This document shows, one piece after another, positions 51,647 through 59,214 of a stretch of DNA of 64,000 nucleotides; the first letter of the stretch is position 1; the number at the start of each line of letters is the position of its first letter. The notes beneath the pieces were generated by a model. It was not told the DNA's origin. It made no database searches and saw only the letters and a program-made list of their open reading frames with translations. Where the stretch lies: positions 1 through 64,000 of the forward strand of contig NZ_JACVQF010000235.1 of NCBI RefSeq assembly GCF_014534645.1, given 5' to 3'. Origin of the DNA: Streptomyces griseicoloratus (GTDB taxonomy: Bacteria > Actinomycetota > Actinomycetes > Streptomycetales > Streptomycetaceae). The position numbers and the translations under genes are program-made.

Positions 51647-52929
51647 GCCTCCGGCACCAGGCCCGGCCGGTCCGCCGGGGTGCGGTCGCCGCCGTCACCG
51701 GGCTCGGAGCGACGACGGCACTCGGCGGTGACGTGCCCTCCACCTGGACGGCCCTGCTGTCCGGGAAGTGCGGCGTCCAACGCCTCGGTTTCGAGATGCC
51801 GGACGGCTCCGCGCAGGACTTTCTCGCGGCACCCGCGGCGGTCGACCCCCGGTCGGTGCTGTCCCCCGCGAAGGTCTCGCACTGCGACCGCTCGGCGCAG
51901 TTGGCGCTGGTCGCGGCGAAGGAGGCGCTGCGCGACGCGGGACTGCCGGACGGGCGATCCTCCTACGGCCCCGGCACCCGCGTCGCCGCGGTCGTCGGCG
52001 TGGGCCTGGGCGGTCTCGCCAGCATCCTGGAACAGTACCGGCGGCTGGAGTCGGGGGGCGTCGGCCGGATCACTCCCCGCACGATCCCGATCATGCTGCC
52101 GAACCACCCCGCGGCCGAGGTGGGGCTGATGATCGGTGCCGAGGCCCGGGTCCACACCCCCGTCAGCGCCTGCGCGTCCGGTGCCGAGGCCATCGCGCAG
52201 GCCCTCGGCATCATCCGCGACGGCCATGCCGACGTCGTGGTCGCGGGCGGTACCGAGGCCGCGCTGGTTCCGCTCGCCCTCGCCGGATTCGCCCGCCTGC
52301 AGGCCCTCTCCCGGCGCCACGGCGACCCGCAGGGCGCGTCACGCCCCTTCGACGCGGACCGGGACGGGTTCGTCATGGGCGAGGGTGCCGGGATCGTCGT
52401 CGTGGAGAGCGCCGAGCACGCCGCGGCCCGCGGCGCCCGCGTCCACGGCTACCTCACCGGCGCGGGCATCACCAACGACAGCCACCACGTCGCACAGCCC
52501 GCGCCGGGAGGAACCGGCTGCGCCGCCGCCCTGAGGGCCACTCTGCGGGACGCGGGACTCGCCGCGGAGCAGGTCCAGCACATCAACGCCCACGCCACCT
52601 CCACCCCGCTCGGTGACCTCAGCGAGGCACAGGCGCTGCGGAGAGTGTTCGGCGACGCGCTGAAGAACATCGCGGTCAGCGCGCCCAAGGCGGCACTCGG
52701 GCACACGCTGGGGGCCGCCGGAGCCATCGAGGCCGTACTCACCGTCCTCGCCCTGCGCGAGAGAACCGCACCTCCCGTCTGCACGCTGGACCGCCTCGAC
52801 CCGGCGATCGAACTGAACGTCGTCGGTCCGGGCGCCCAGCCGCTGCCGTCGGGTCCCCTGGCCGCCGTCAGCACCAGCATGGGGTTCGGCGGGCACAACG
52901 TGGCGCTGGCCTTCGCCACCGACTCATGA
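51643..52929 (+). CDS. Beta-ketoacyl-ACP synthase (KAS II/FabF-like)
   Basis: A 428-residue ketosynthase with the Cys-His-His triad complete: Cys177 in TPVSACASGAEAIAQAL, His317 in HINAHATSTPLGD and His354 in APKAALGHTLGAAGA. It condenses malonyl-ACP with an acyl starter. It is not the primary-metabolism fab cluster: no fabD-fabH order or acetyl-CoA carboxylase gene is present, and it is coupled on both sides by 4-base overlaps to an ACP and an AT. A role in a small specialised lipid or polyketide is inferred. Confidence 0.93.
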   Translation: MSLRHQARPVRRGAVAAVTGLGATTALGGDVPSTWTALLSGKCGVQRLGFEMPDGSAQDFLAAPAAVDPRSVLSPAKVSHCDRSAQLALVAAKEALRDAGLPDGRSSYGPGTRVAAVVGVGLGGLASILEQYRRLESGGVGRITPRTIPIMLPNHPAAEVGLMIGAEARVHTPVSACASGAEAIAQALGIIRDGHADVVVAGGTEAALVPLALAGFARLQALSRRHGDPQGASRPFDADRDGFVMGEGAGIVVVESAEHAAARGARVHGYLTGAGITNDSHHVAQPAPGGTGCAAALRATLRDAGLAAEQVQHINAHATSTPLGDLSEAQALRRVFGDALKNIAVSAPKAALGHTLGAAGAIEAVLTVLALRERTAPPVCTLDRLDPAIELNVVGPGAQPLPSGPLAAVSTSMGFGGHNVALAFATDS

Positions 52930-53939
52930 CCCCCCGGGAGCCGGCCTTCGCCGGCGGGCGGCCGGGAACAGTGCTGATGTGTCCAGGGCAGGGCGCCTAT
53001 CTTCCCGGCGCCCTCCGGCACCTGTACGGCATCCCGGCCGTGCGCCGCGTGCTGAACACCGTCGACGCCCGCCCTCGCGGGCCCGGTGACACCACGCCAC
53101 GGGTGAGCCGGCTGCTCACGGACCAGGGCGCACCCGGCCCGGAAGAACTGATGGCCTGCCACCCTCTGGCCTTCGACCTGGCCACCTACGCGGCGGTCGT
53201 CGCATCCGCCGGTGTGGTCATCTACCACCTGCGCACACCTGTCGACGCGGTCCTCGGCCATAGCGTGGGCGACCTCGCGGCGCTCACCGTGGCCGGGGCC
53301 ATCACCGTACGCCAGGGCGTCCGGCTGCTGTGCGCTCGTGACCGGATGCTGCGCTGTGCCGCGCTGCCCGCGGGGGGCCTGCTCGCCACCGACATGAGCG
53401 CGGCCCGGACGGCGGAACTGCTCGGCTCCTGCAGCGTGCCGCAGGTCCGTGTCGCCGCCCACAACGCTCCCGCCCAGGTGGTCCTCGCCGGCCCCGACCG
53501 CGAACTGGCCGCCGTCCGCGAGGCGGCCCGGGCCCGCGGCCACCGTGCCACCCCGCTGACCAGCCGCACCGCCTTCCACCACCCGCTGCTCGACGAGGTC
53601 GACCGTGCCTTCCACCGTCTGCTGTGCAGACACCCGCTCCGGCCGCCCGCACTCGCGCTGTACACCGCCGCCTCCGACCGCCGCGCGCAGACCCCGCGGC
53701 AGCTCCGCGCGGCCGCGGCCGCCCACCTCACCGAGCCGATGACCTTCTCCCGCACCCTGCGCACCCTGCGCGGAGCCGGCTACACGACCTTCATCGACAG
53801 CGGTCCGCGCGCCCTGCTGAGCACACTGGCGAAGGCCAACCTGCCCGACTGCCGTACGGCCGCGCCGTTGCGCACCCCCGCCGACGCCGAACGGATGCGT
53901 CACCGCTTGGGGAGCCTGTGCCCCGATCCGCGGTGCTGA
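52926..53939 (+). CDS. ACP S-acyl(malonyl)transferase, stand-alone AT
   Basis: A 337-residue acyltransferase of the FabD fold. The opening MCPGQGAYLPGAL corresponds to the GQGxQ signature with Tyr in place of the usual Gln. The nucleophile is AVLGHSVGDLAAL (Ser113), the catalytic His is in RTAFHHPLLDEV (His218 or 219), and the terminal FIDSGPRALLSTLAKANL replaces the usual EVGPG. It probably loads malonyl or another extender on the ACP, but the altered signatures leave the extender open. ATGA overlap with the ketosynthase. Confidence 0.88.
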   Translation: MTPREPAFAGGRPGTVLMCPGQGAYLPGALRHLYGIPAVRRVLNTVDARPRGPGDTTPRVSRLLTDQGAPGPEELMACHPLAFDLATYAAVVASAGVVIYHLRTPVDAVLGHSVGDLAALTVAGAITVRQGVRLLCARDRMLRCAALPAGGLLATDMSAARTAELLGSCSVPQVRVAAHNAPAQVVLAGPDRELAAVREAARARGHRATPLTSRTAFHHPLLDEVDRAFHRLLCRHPLRPPALALYTAASDRRAQTPRQLRAAAAAHLTEPMTFSRTLRTLRGAGYTTFIDSGPRALLSTLAKANLPDCRTAAPLRTPADAERMRHRLGSLCPDPRC

Positions 53940-54035
53940 TCACGAAGGTCGGCTGCTAATGGCCCGTCATAGAGAGCGCATTCTGAAGCTGTCGAGAGCC
54001 TTGCCACGCCAACTGGCGCCACCCTATCCTCGCGG

Positions 54036-54053
54036 GCGGTAAGCGCTTACCGC
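54036..54053. promoter_or_regulatory. 18-bp palindromic operator upstream of the pectate lyase
   Basis: GCGGTAAGCGCTTACCGC is a perfect 18-bp palindrome with a GCGC centre, as in LacI-family operators controlling polysaccharide-degradation genes in Streptomyces. It lies about 250 bp before the pectate lyase ATG. No regulator gene of that type is next to it. The rest of the ~360-bp gap shows no further gene. Confidence 0.65.
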
Positions 54054-54300
54054 ACCACAAGCATCGCTCCGGTGGAGGCGAGCACCGCGGCAACCTGACA
54101 GCGACGCCGTGTCACAGCCGCCACCGAATCCGGGCCGCAGCGCGATCGCCGACCCGTTCCGCACAGAGCAAGAGCAGCGACATCCGGCCCGTCCGCCGAC
54201 CCACGGCGACGACGGGCCGGCGCCCTGCGGTCCCGCAGACATGGCCGGCGGCTTGTGGCAGCAGCACCCGGCACCCGAAGACAGGCAAGGGGAGACGAAG

Positions 54301-55872
54301 ATGAGACGACCAGTCGCACTGCGACTTCATGCGGCACTGGCCACGATGGCCGTCGCGGCCGCCACCGGCGCGGTTCTGTCGCTGCCCGAGGCGGCGTCGG
54401 CGGCGACCGCCGGCGCGACCGGCTACGCGACCCAGAACGGCGGGACCACCGGTGGGGCCGGCGGGCAGACGGTCCGGGCCACCACGGGAACCGCGATACA
54501 CGCGGCCCTGTGCGGCCGGGCCAGCAGCAGCACCCCGATCACCATCGAGGTCGAGGGGACCATCGACCACGGCAACACCAGCAAGGTGTCGGGCGAGAGC
54601 TGCAGCACCGCCGACGGCGTGATCGAGCTGAAGCAGATCAGCAATGTCACGATCGTCGGGGTCGGCAGCGGTGCCGTCTTCGACCAAGTAGGCATCCACA
54701 TCCGCGAGTCCAGCAACATCATCATCCAGAACGTGACCGTCCGGAACGTCAAGAAGTCCGGCTCGCCCACCTCCAACGGCGGTGACGCCATCGGCATGGA
54801 GAGCAACGTCCGCAACGTCTGGGTCGATCACGTCAGCCTGGAGGCGTCGGGCGGGGAGTCGGAGGGGTTCGACGGCCTCTTCGACATGAAGGACAACACC
54901 CAGTACGTGACCCTGTCCTACAGCACCCTGCGCAATTCCGGCCGCGGCGGCCTCATCGGCTCCAGCGAGAGCGATCTCTCGAACGGTTACGTGACCTTCC
55001 ATCACAACCTGTACGAGAACATCGACTCGCGTGCGCCCCTGCTGCGCGGCGGCATCGCCCACATGTACAACAACCACTACGTGAGCCTCAACGAGTCCGG
55101 GATCAACTCCCGGGCCGGCGCCCGCGCCAAGGTGGACAACAACTACTTCGAGGACTCCAAGGACGTCCTGGGCACCTTCTACACCGACGCGGCCGGTTAC
55201 TGGCAGGTCAGCGGCAACGTCTTCGACAACGTGACCTGGTCCGCCCGCAGCGGCGACAACAACCCGGCCGGGCCCGACCCGCAGTCCAACACCACCGTCG
55301 GCATCCCGTACTCGTACCGCCTCGACGCCGCCTCGTGCGTGCCGGCCGTCGTGAGCCAGACGGCGGGAGCCAACAAGGGGCTGCGGGTGTCGGACGGCAA
55401 CTGCTCGCCGCAGACGCCGACTCCGACCCCGAGCGCCTCCACGTCGCAGCCGTCCACGCCCACGCCGGACCCGACCACCTCCACGCCGGCGCCGACTCAG
55501 CCCGGCGGGACCAACCTCAGCATCGGAGCCGGCGCCGACGGCTCCAGCAAGGCCGACGGGACGAGCTACGGCAACGTGCGGGACGGTGACATGAGTACCT
55601 ACTGGTCACCGGCCGGCTCCACCGGTTCCGTCTCGGTGAAGTGGGGCTCCGCCACCACGGTCTCCAAGATCAACATCCGGGAGGCGGCGGGCGCCACGGG
55701 CCGCATCGGCTCCTGGCGGGTCGTCAACGCCGACACCGGCGCGGTGCTGACCTCCGGCAGCGGTGCGGGTGTCATCACCTTCCCCAGCACCTCGCTGCGC
55801 AAGATCACCTTCGAGATCACCAGCTCGAACGGCACCCCGCGGGTCGCCGAGTTCGAGACCTACGCCGGCTAG
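54301..55872 (+). CDS. Secreted pectate lyase (PL1-like) with C-terminal binding domain
   Basis: A 523-residue exported enzyme. The signal peptide has a basic start and hydrophobic core with a probable cut after AASA (~35). The parallel beta-helix domain (~40-365) has the PL1 pattern: NVRNVWVDHVSLEASGGESE with Ca-binding acids, DGLFDMKDNTQYVTLSYSTL and RAPLLRGGIAHMYNNHY, where Arg is the usual catalytic residue. A Pro/Thr linker (~371-405) leads to a C-terminal ~115-residue beta-sandwich (NLSIGAGADG..., VSVKWGSATTVSKINIR) like galactose-binding/F5-8C modules. It cleaves polygalacturonate outside the cell. AAGGGGAG precedes the ATG. Confidence 0.94.
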   Translation: MRRPVALRLHAALATMAVAAATGAVLSLPEAASAATAGATGYATQNGGTTGGAGGQTVRATTGTAIHAALCGRASSSTPITIEVEGTIDHGNTSKVSGESCSTADGVIELKQISNVTIVGVGSGAVFDQVGIHIRESSNIIIQNVTVRNVKKSGSPTSNGGDAIGMESNVRNVWVDHVSLEASGGESEGFDGLFDMKDNTQYVTLSYSTLRNSGRGGLIGSSESDLSNGYVTFHHNLYENIDSRAPLLRGGIAHMYNNHYVSLNESGINSRAGARAKVDNNYFEDSKDVLGTFYTDAAGYWQVSGNVFDNVTWSARSGDNNPAGPDPQSNTTVGIPYSYRLDAASCVPAVVSQTAGANKGLRVSDGNCSPQTPTPTPSASTSQPSTPTPDPTTSTPAPTQPGGTNLSIGAGADGSSKADGTSYGNVRDGDMSTYWSPAGSTGSVSVKWGSATTVSKINIREAAGATGRIGSWRVVNADTGAVLTSGSGAGVITFPSTSLRKITFEITSSNGTPRVAEFETYAG

Positions 55873-56099
55873 CCGCGCGGTACCAGAGTCCGTCGGGTCC
55901 GGCGCTCCCGGACCTGCCGGCCGACGGCGGCGGCCTCCGAGCGGGGCCGCCGCCGACGTCCGGGCCCCACCGCGACGAACCGTGGACCCGGCCGTCATCG
56001 GACCCCCTCGCCCGGCCGGCGCCGGATCAGCCGCCTGCGGCGGGCGCAACGGGGCGACGGCCCGTCAAGCAGTGTGGCGAGCGGCCGTTCAGTACGGAG

Positions 56100-56978
56100 T
56101 CGATCACGTCCGCCGCCTCCAGCACCGCGGCGGCCATCGCTCCGCCGGAACGCCGTGGCCGGGCACTGGCCTTCGTGCTGGGCGGCCTGACCCTGGCGAC
56201 CGCGCTGGGACTGCCTCTCGGCACGCTGATCGGCCGCGCCGACTGGCACCTCACCCTCTGGGCCGTCGCCGGGATCGGCCTGCTGGCGACCGTCGGCGTG
56301 GCTCTCGGCCTCCCCAAGGTGACGCTCCCCGCCGCATCGCTGCCCGACCGCCTGCGTCCACTCAAGCAGGGCCGCGTACTGGCACTGCTGGCGGTGACCT
56401 CCCTCGCCTTCCTCGGTGCCTACACCCTGTACACCTACATCGCCCCGGCCCTGCGGGACGCCACCGGCGGCAACGAGTCGCTCCTGACCCTGATCCTGCT
56501 GGCCTGGGGCGTCGGCACCCTGGCCGGGAACATCATCGCCGGACGCCTCGTCGACCGTCACGACACCGCCCGCGTCCTCACCGGAACGCTCGCCCTCGCG
56601 GCCCTCGCCCTGGCACTGACCCCGCTGGCGACCCGGGCCCTCACGTCCGCCCTGATCTGGGCGGCGGTCTGGGGCGTGACCGTCGGCGTCGTCGTAGTCC
56701 CGCAGCAGCACGGGCTCATCGCCCTCGGCCCCGCCGCTGCACCGGTCCTGCTCGGTATCAACTCCTCCGCGCTGTACTTCGGCGTCGCCCTCGGCGGCGG
56801 TTTCGGCGGACTGGCACAAGAGTGGTTCGGACTGGCGCCGGCCGAACTGGGACCGGTGGCCGCCGGTGTCACCGTCCTGACCCTCCTCTGGCACCTGGCA
56901 ACCACGCGTCGCCCCGCCGTGCAAGCCCCCGCGACCCCGGCACCGGCACTGGCCGACCACGAGAAGTCCAGGGCGTGA
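56100..56978 (+). pseudogene. 5'-truncated MFS transporter
   Basis: About 292 residues resemble the last eight helices of an MFS efflux protein. Similarity begins abruptly at ITSAASSTAAAIAPPERRGR (the loop before TM5 in intact relatives) and continues through FVLGGLTLATALGLPLGTLI to the C-terminus. The first ~110 residues, including the TM2-3 signature loop, are missing. No ATG, GTG or TTG with a ribosome binding site opens the frame; upstream in-frame codons run into the pectate lyase gene. The ~230-bp gap before it has no recognisable feature. Probably a deletion remnant. Confidence 0.75.
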
Positions 56979-57016
56979 CCGAGAGCCGTATCGCTCGCCC
57001 ACTACTGTGGCTTCGC

Positions 57017-57919
57017 ATGACCGACTCCGAGATCGAGATCACCGCGGACCTGGTCCAGGACCTGCTGCGCGAGCAGCATCCGGACCTTGCGGGACTGGCC
57101 GTCCGCGAGGTGGCAGGCGGATGGGACAACCAACAGTGGCGCCTCGGGGACGAGTTGGCCGTGCGCATGCCGCGGACGGACCGCGCCCCGGATCTCCAGC
57201 GCAAGGAGCGCCGGTGGCTGCCCGTCCTGGCCCCGCGCCTGCCACTCCCGGTCCCGAACCCGGTGCGGACCGGTGAACCGTCCGCACGCTTCCCGAGGCC
57301 CTGGACCATCATGACGTGGGTCCCCGGCGAGCCACTCGACGGCGCCTCGATCGGCCGCGGCGACCACGCGGCCGACACGCTGGCGGGCTTCCTCAGGGCG
57401 CTCCACGTGGAGGCGCCCGCCGAGGCGCCGGCCAGCTCGGACCGCGGTGCCCACCCCAAGAAGTGCACGGACGGCTTCGACCACTTCTTTCAAGCCGTTG
57501 CACCCGGCGGCATTGCCGACGAGATCCGGGCCGTCTGGGACGACGCCGTAGCGGCCCCCGAGTGGGAGAGCCCGCCGGTATGGGTGCACGGCGACCTCCA
57601 CCCCGCAAATGTCGTCGTCTCGGACGGGACGCTCGCGGGCGTGATCGACTTCGGTGACATGTTCGCCGGCGATCCGGCGTGGGACCTCGCGGCCGCATGG
57701 GTGATCCTTCCCGCGGGCGCCGCCTCACGGTTCTTCGACGCATACGCGCACGCGGACGAGGCGACGATCCGGCGCGCCCGCGGGCTGGCTGCTCTGAAGA
57801 GCCTGTTCCTCATGCTCATGGGCCAGAACGGAGACCGGGGCCTTCCCGGCGGCAAGCCGGCATGGGGACCCGCGGGCCGGGCAGCGCTCGATCGTGTTCT
57901 GGGAGGCGGTCCGACATAG
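57017..57919 (+). CDS. Aminoglycoside phosphotransferase (APH) family protein
   Basis: A 300-residue APH-fold kinase. Residues ~30-90 make the N-lobe (VREVAGGWDNQQWRLGDELA, VRMPRTDRAPDLQRKERRWL); the C-lobe has the catalytic loop WVHGDLHPANVVV (Asp and Asn) and the metal-binding VIDFGDMFAGDPAWDLAAAW. It phosphorylates a hydroxyl on an antibiotic or metabolite; the substrate cannot be deduced. No ribosome binding site precedes the ATG; TACTGT about nine bases before it could be a -10 for a leaderless transcript. It follows the truncated MFS by 38 bases. Confidence 0.92.
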   Translation: MTDSEIEITADLVQDLLREQHPDLAGLAVREVAGGWDNQQWRLGDELAVRMPRTDRAPDLQRKERRWLPVLAPRLPLPVPNPVRTGEPSARFPRPWTIMTWVPGEPLDGASIGRGDHAADTLAGFLRALHVEAPAEAPASSDRGAHPKKCTDGFDHFFQAVAPGGIADEIRAVWDDAVAAPEWESPPVWVHGDLHPANVVVSDGTLAGVIDFGDMFAGDPAWDLAAAWVILPAGAASRFFDAYAHADEATIRRARGLAALKSLFLMLMGQNGDRGLPGGKPAWGPAGRAALDRVLGGGPT

Positions 57920-57973
57920 GCAGGTGCCCTGGCGCCCGGGTCTCACCCGGACGGCGAGACACGGGCCGGCACG

Positions 57974-58447
57974 TCACTGCTCACCGTGGGACGGCTGCCG
58001 GGCGAGGAACTCCTCGAACGCCGCCTTCTGCTGCGGATCCATGAAACCTTGCCGGACGTTGCGAGCCTGCTCCTGGAGCCAGTGCGCCTCGTCGGGGTCC
58101 AGGAGCTCGGCGACCACCACGCCGCCGCGAGCCACCGCCGTGCGCCCTCCTACGCGACGACGAAAGAGCGTGAACGCGCCGAATTCCGCTGGGTGGGCCA
58201 GTTCCGGCTGCTCCGTTTCGGCCCGGCCCTCGTCCCCGGCGTCACCCGCCGGGTAGGCGGTGGGGGCCCAGTGCTCCCAGAGTGCCAGCGTGGCCGCGGG
58301 CACCAGCACCGCGCGCTCCGCCCCTTCACGCCCCTCCCACAGGAACGTGACAGTGACGGGCTCGCCGACCGCCTCGGCCAGCCCGAGCACCCTCTCCATC
58401 TCGTCGTTGACCGGGTAACCCGCCACTACGTCCATCCGAATTCCCAT
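57974..58447 (-). CDS. Hypothetical protein
   Basis: About 157 residues, not assigned to a family. It contains GIRMDVVAGYPVNDEMERVL, EPVTVTFLWEGREGAERAVL and HWLQEQARNVRQGFMDPQQK. The frame extends to an ATG at 58531, but the extra 28 codons use TCA, GTA, TTG and AGG, rare in this genome. The ATG at 58447 is also preceded by TAGCCT at leaderless -10 spacing, so I prefer it. It converges on the APH gene. Confidence 0.7.
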   Translation of the reverse strand: MGIRMDVVAGYPVNDEMERVLGLAEAVGEPVTVTFLWEGREGAERAVLVPAATLALWEHWAPTAYPAGDAGDEGRAETEQPELAHPAEFGAFTLFRRRVGGRTAVARGGVVVAELLDPDEAHWLQEQARNVRQGFMDPQQKAAFEEFLARQPSHGEQ

Positions 58448-58584
58448 GGCGCCCAAGGCTACTGACCGCAGGTGTGGGATCTCACGGTTGGTGTCCTGAG
58501 CCGGGCTCCTGACCAGGATGTCTTCGGCCATCTCACGTCATGGCATGGCGGTGTCGTCTCAGGAGCGCGGCATTCCCCAAGAGC

Positions 58585-58594
58585 GGGGGGGGGG
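58585..58594. repeat. G10 homopolymer tract
   Basis: Ten consecutive G on the plus strand, about 36 bases before the remnant GTG of the broken tetR gene. Such runs are slippage-prone and also easily misread. Confidence 0.85.
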
Positions 58595-58629
58595 AGACCA
58601 CCACCGACGAGTGGACGGAGAGTCCGGAC

Positions 58630-59101
58630 GTGAGCAGTGTGAGCCGCGACGTACCAGCGCATCCTCGATGTGGCGACCCAGGAGTTCGCCGAGTACGGGA
58701 TCGCCGGGGCGCGCATCGAGCGGATCGTGAACGTCGTCCCGATCGACGCCGACGACCTCGCGGACTGGGCCGTGCGCCTCTACGACGAGTACCTCCGTCG
58801 CCCCGACCTCATCCGGCCGGCCACCTGGGCGCGTCTGGAGCGACGCCCGGCGGGCCGCCTGGTCGACGACCACGACCGTCTCGACGACGGCAAACTGCGC
58901 GCCATCGCCGAGGCGCAAGCCGCCGGCCGGGTGCGCGAGGGGGATCCGTTCGACGTCATGGCCATGATCATCGCCATGTCCATGGCATGGTTACCGGTCA
59001 GCAACGTCTACGCGGCGACCGCCCAGGAGCCCTCGGAACTGCACGAGCGGCGTCGCGCCCTGCTCCGCGAGAGCGTCCGGCGCGCCATGAGCACCGGCTA
59101 G
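58630..59101 (+). pseudogene. TetR/AcrR family regulator, broken
   Basis: The sequence YQRILDVATQEFAEYGIAGA is the normal start of a TetR HTH. After ARIERIV the chain jumps straight to NVVPIDADDLADWAVRLYDE, so about 35 residues carrying the recognition helix (normally ending in a YxYFxSKExL-type segment) are gone. The C-terminal ligand domain (LRRPDLIRPATWARLERRP, DPFDVMAMIIAMSMAWLPVS) is complete. Upstream, a GTG at 58630 is one base out of frame with the body. Two lesions make a functional DNA-binding regulator unlikely; a 143-residue product from GTG 58670 could still be made. Confidence 0.75.
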
Positions 59102-59214
59102 GTGCATTGTCGGCCCGTGACGGGGCCGGCCGTCGGGGCTCGATCGCCCGTGCCGACCGCCATCCGACCGGGAATCGCCCCCGCGCCGCCCGGCGTCGCT
59201 GGCATGCTCGACGC

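Noticed and set aside
51643-52929. Type II polyketide minimal PKS (KS-alpha/KS-beta)
   Set aside because: Only one ketosynthase is present; the next gene is an acyltransferase, not a chain-length factor.
58540-59214. Extending the caspase gene 225 codons upstream in the same open frame
   Set aside because: The upstream part overlaps the tetR remnant in another frame and is Arg/Pro-rich; the caspase fold starts at MRTVYALFVGIDDYP.
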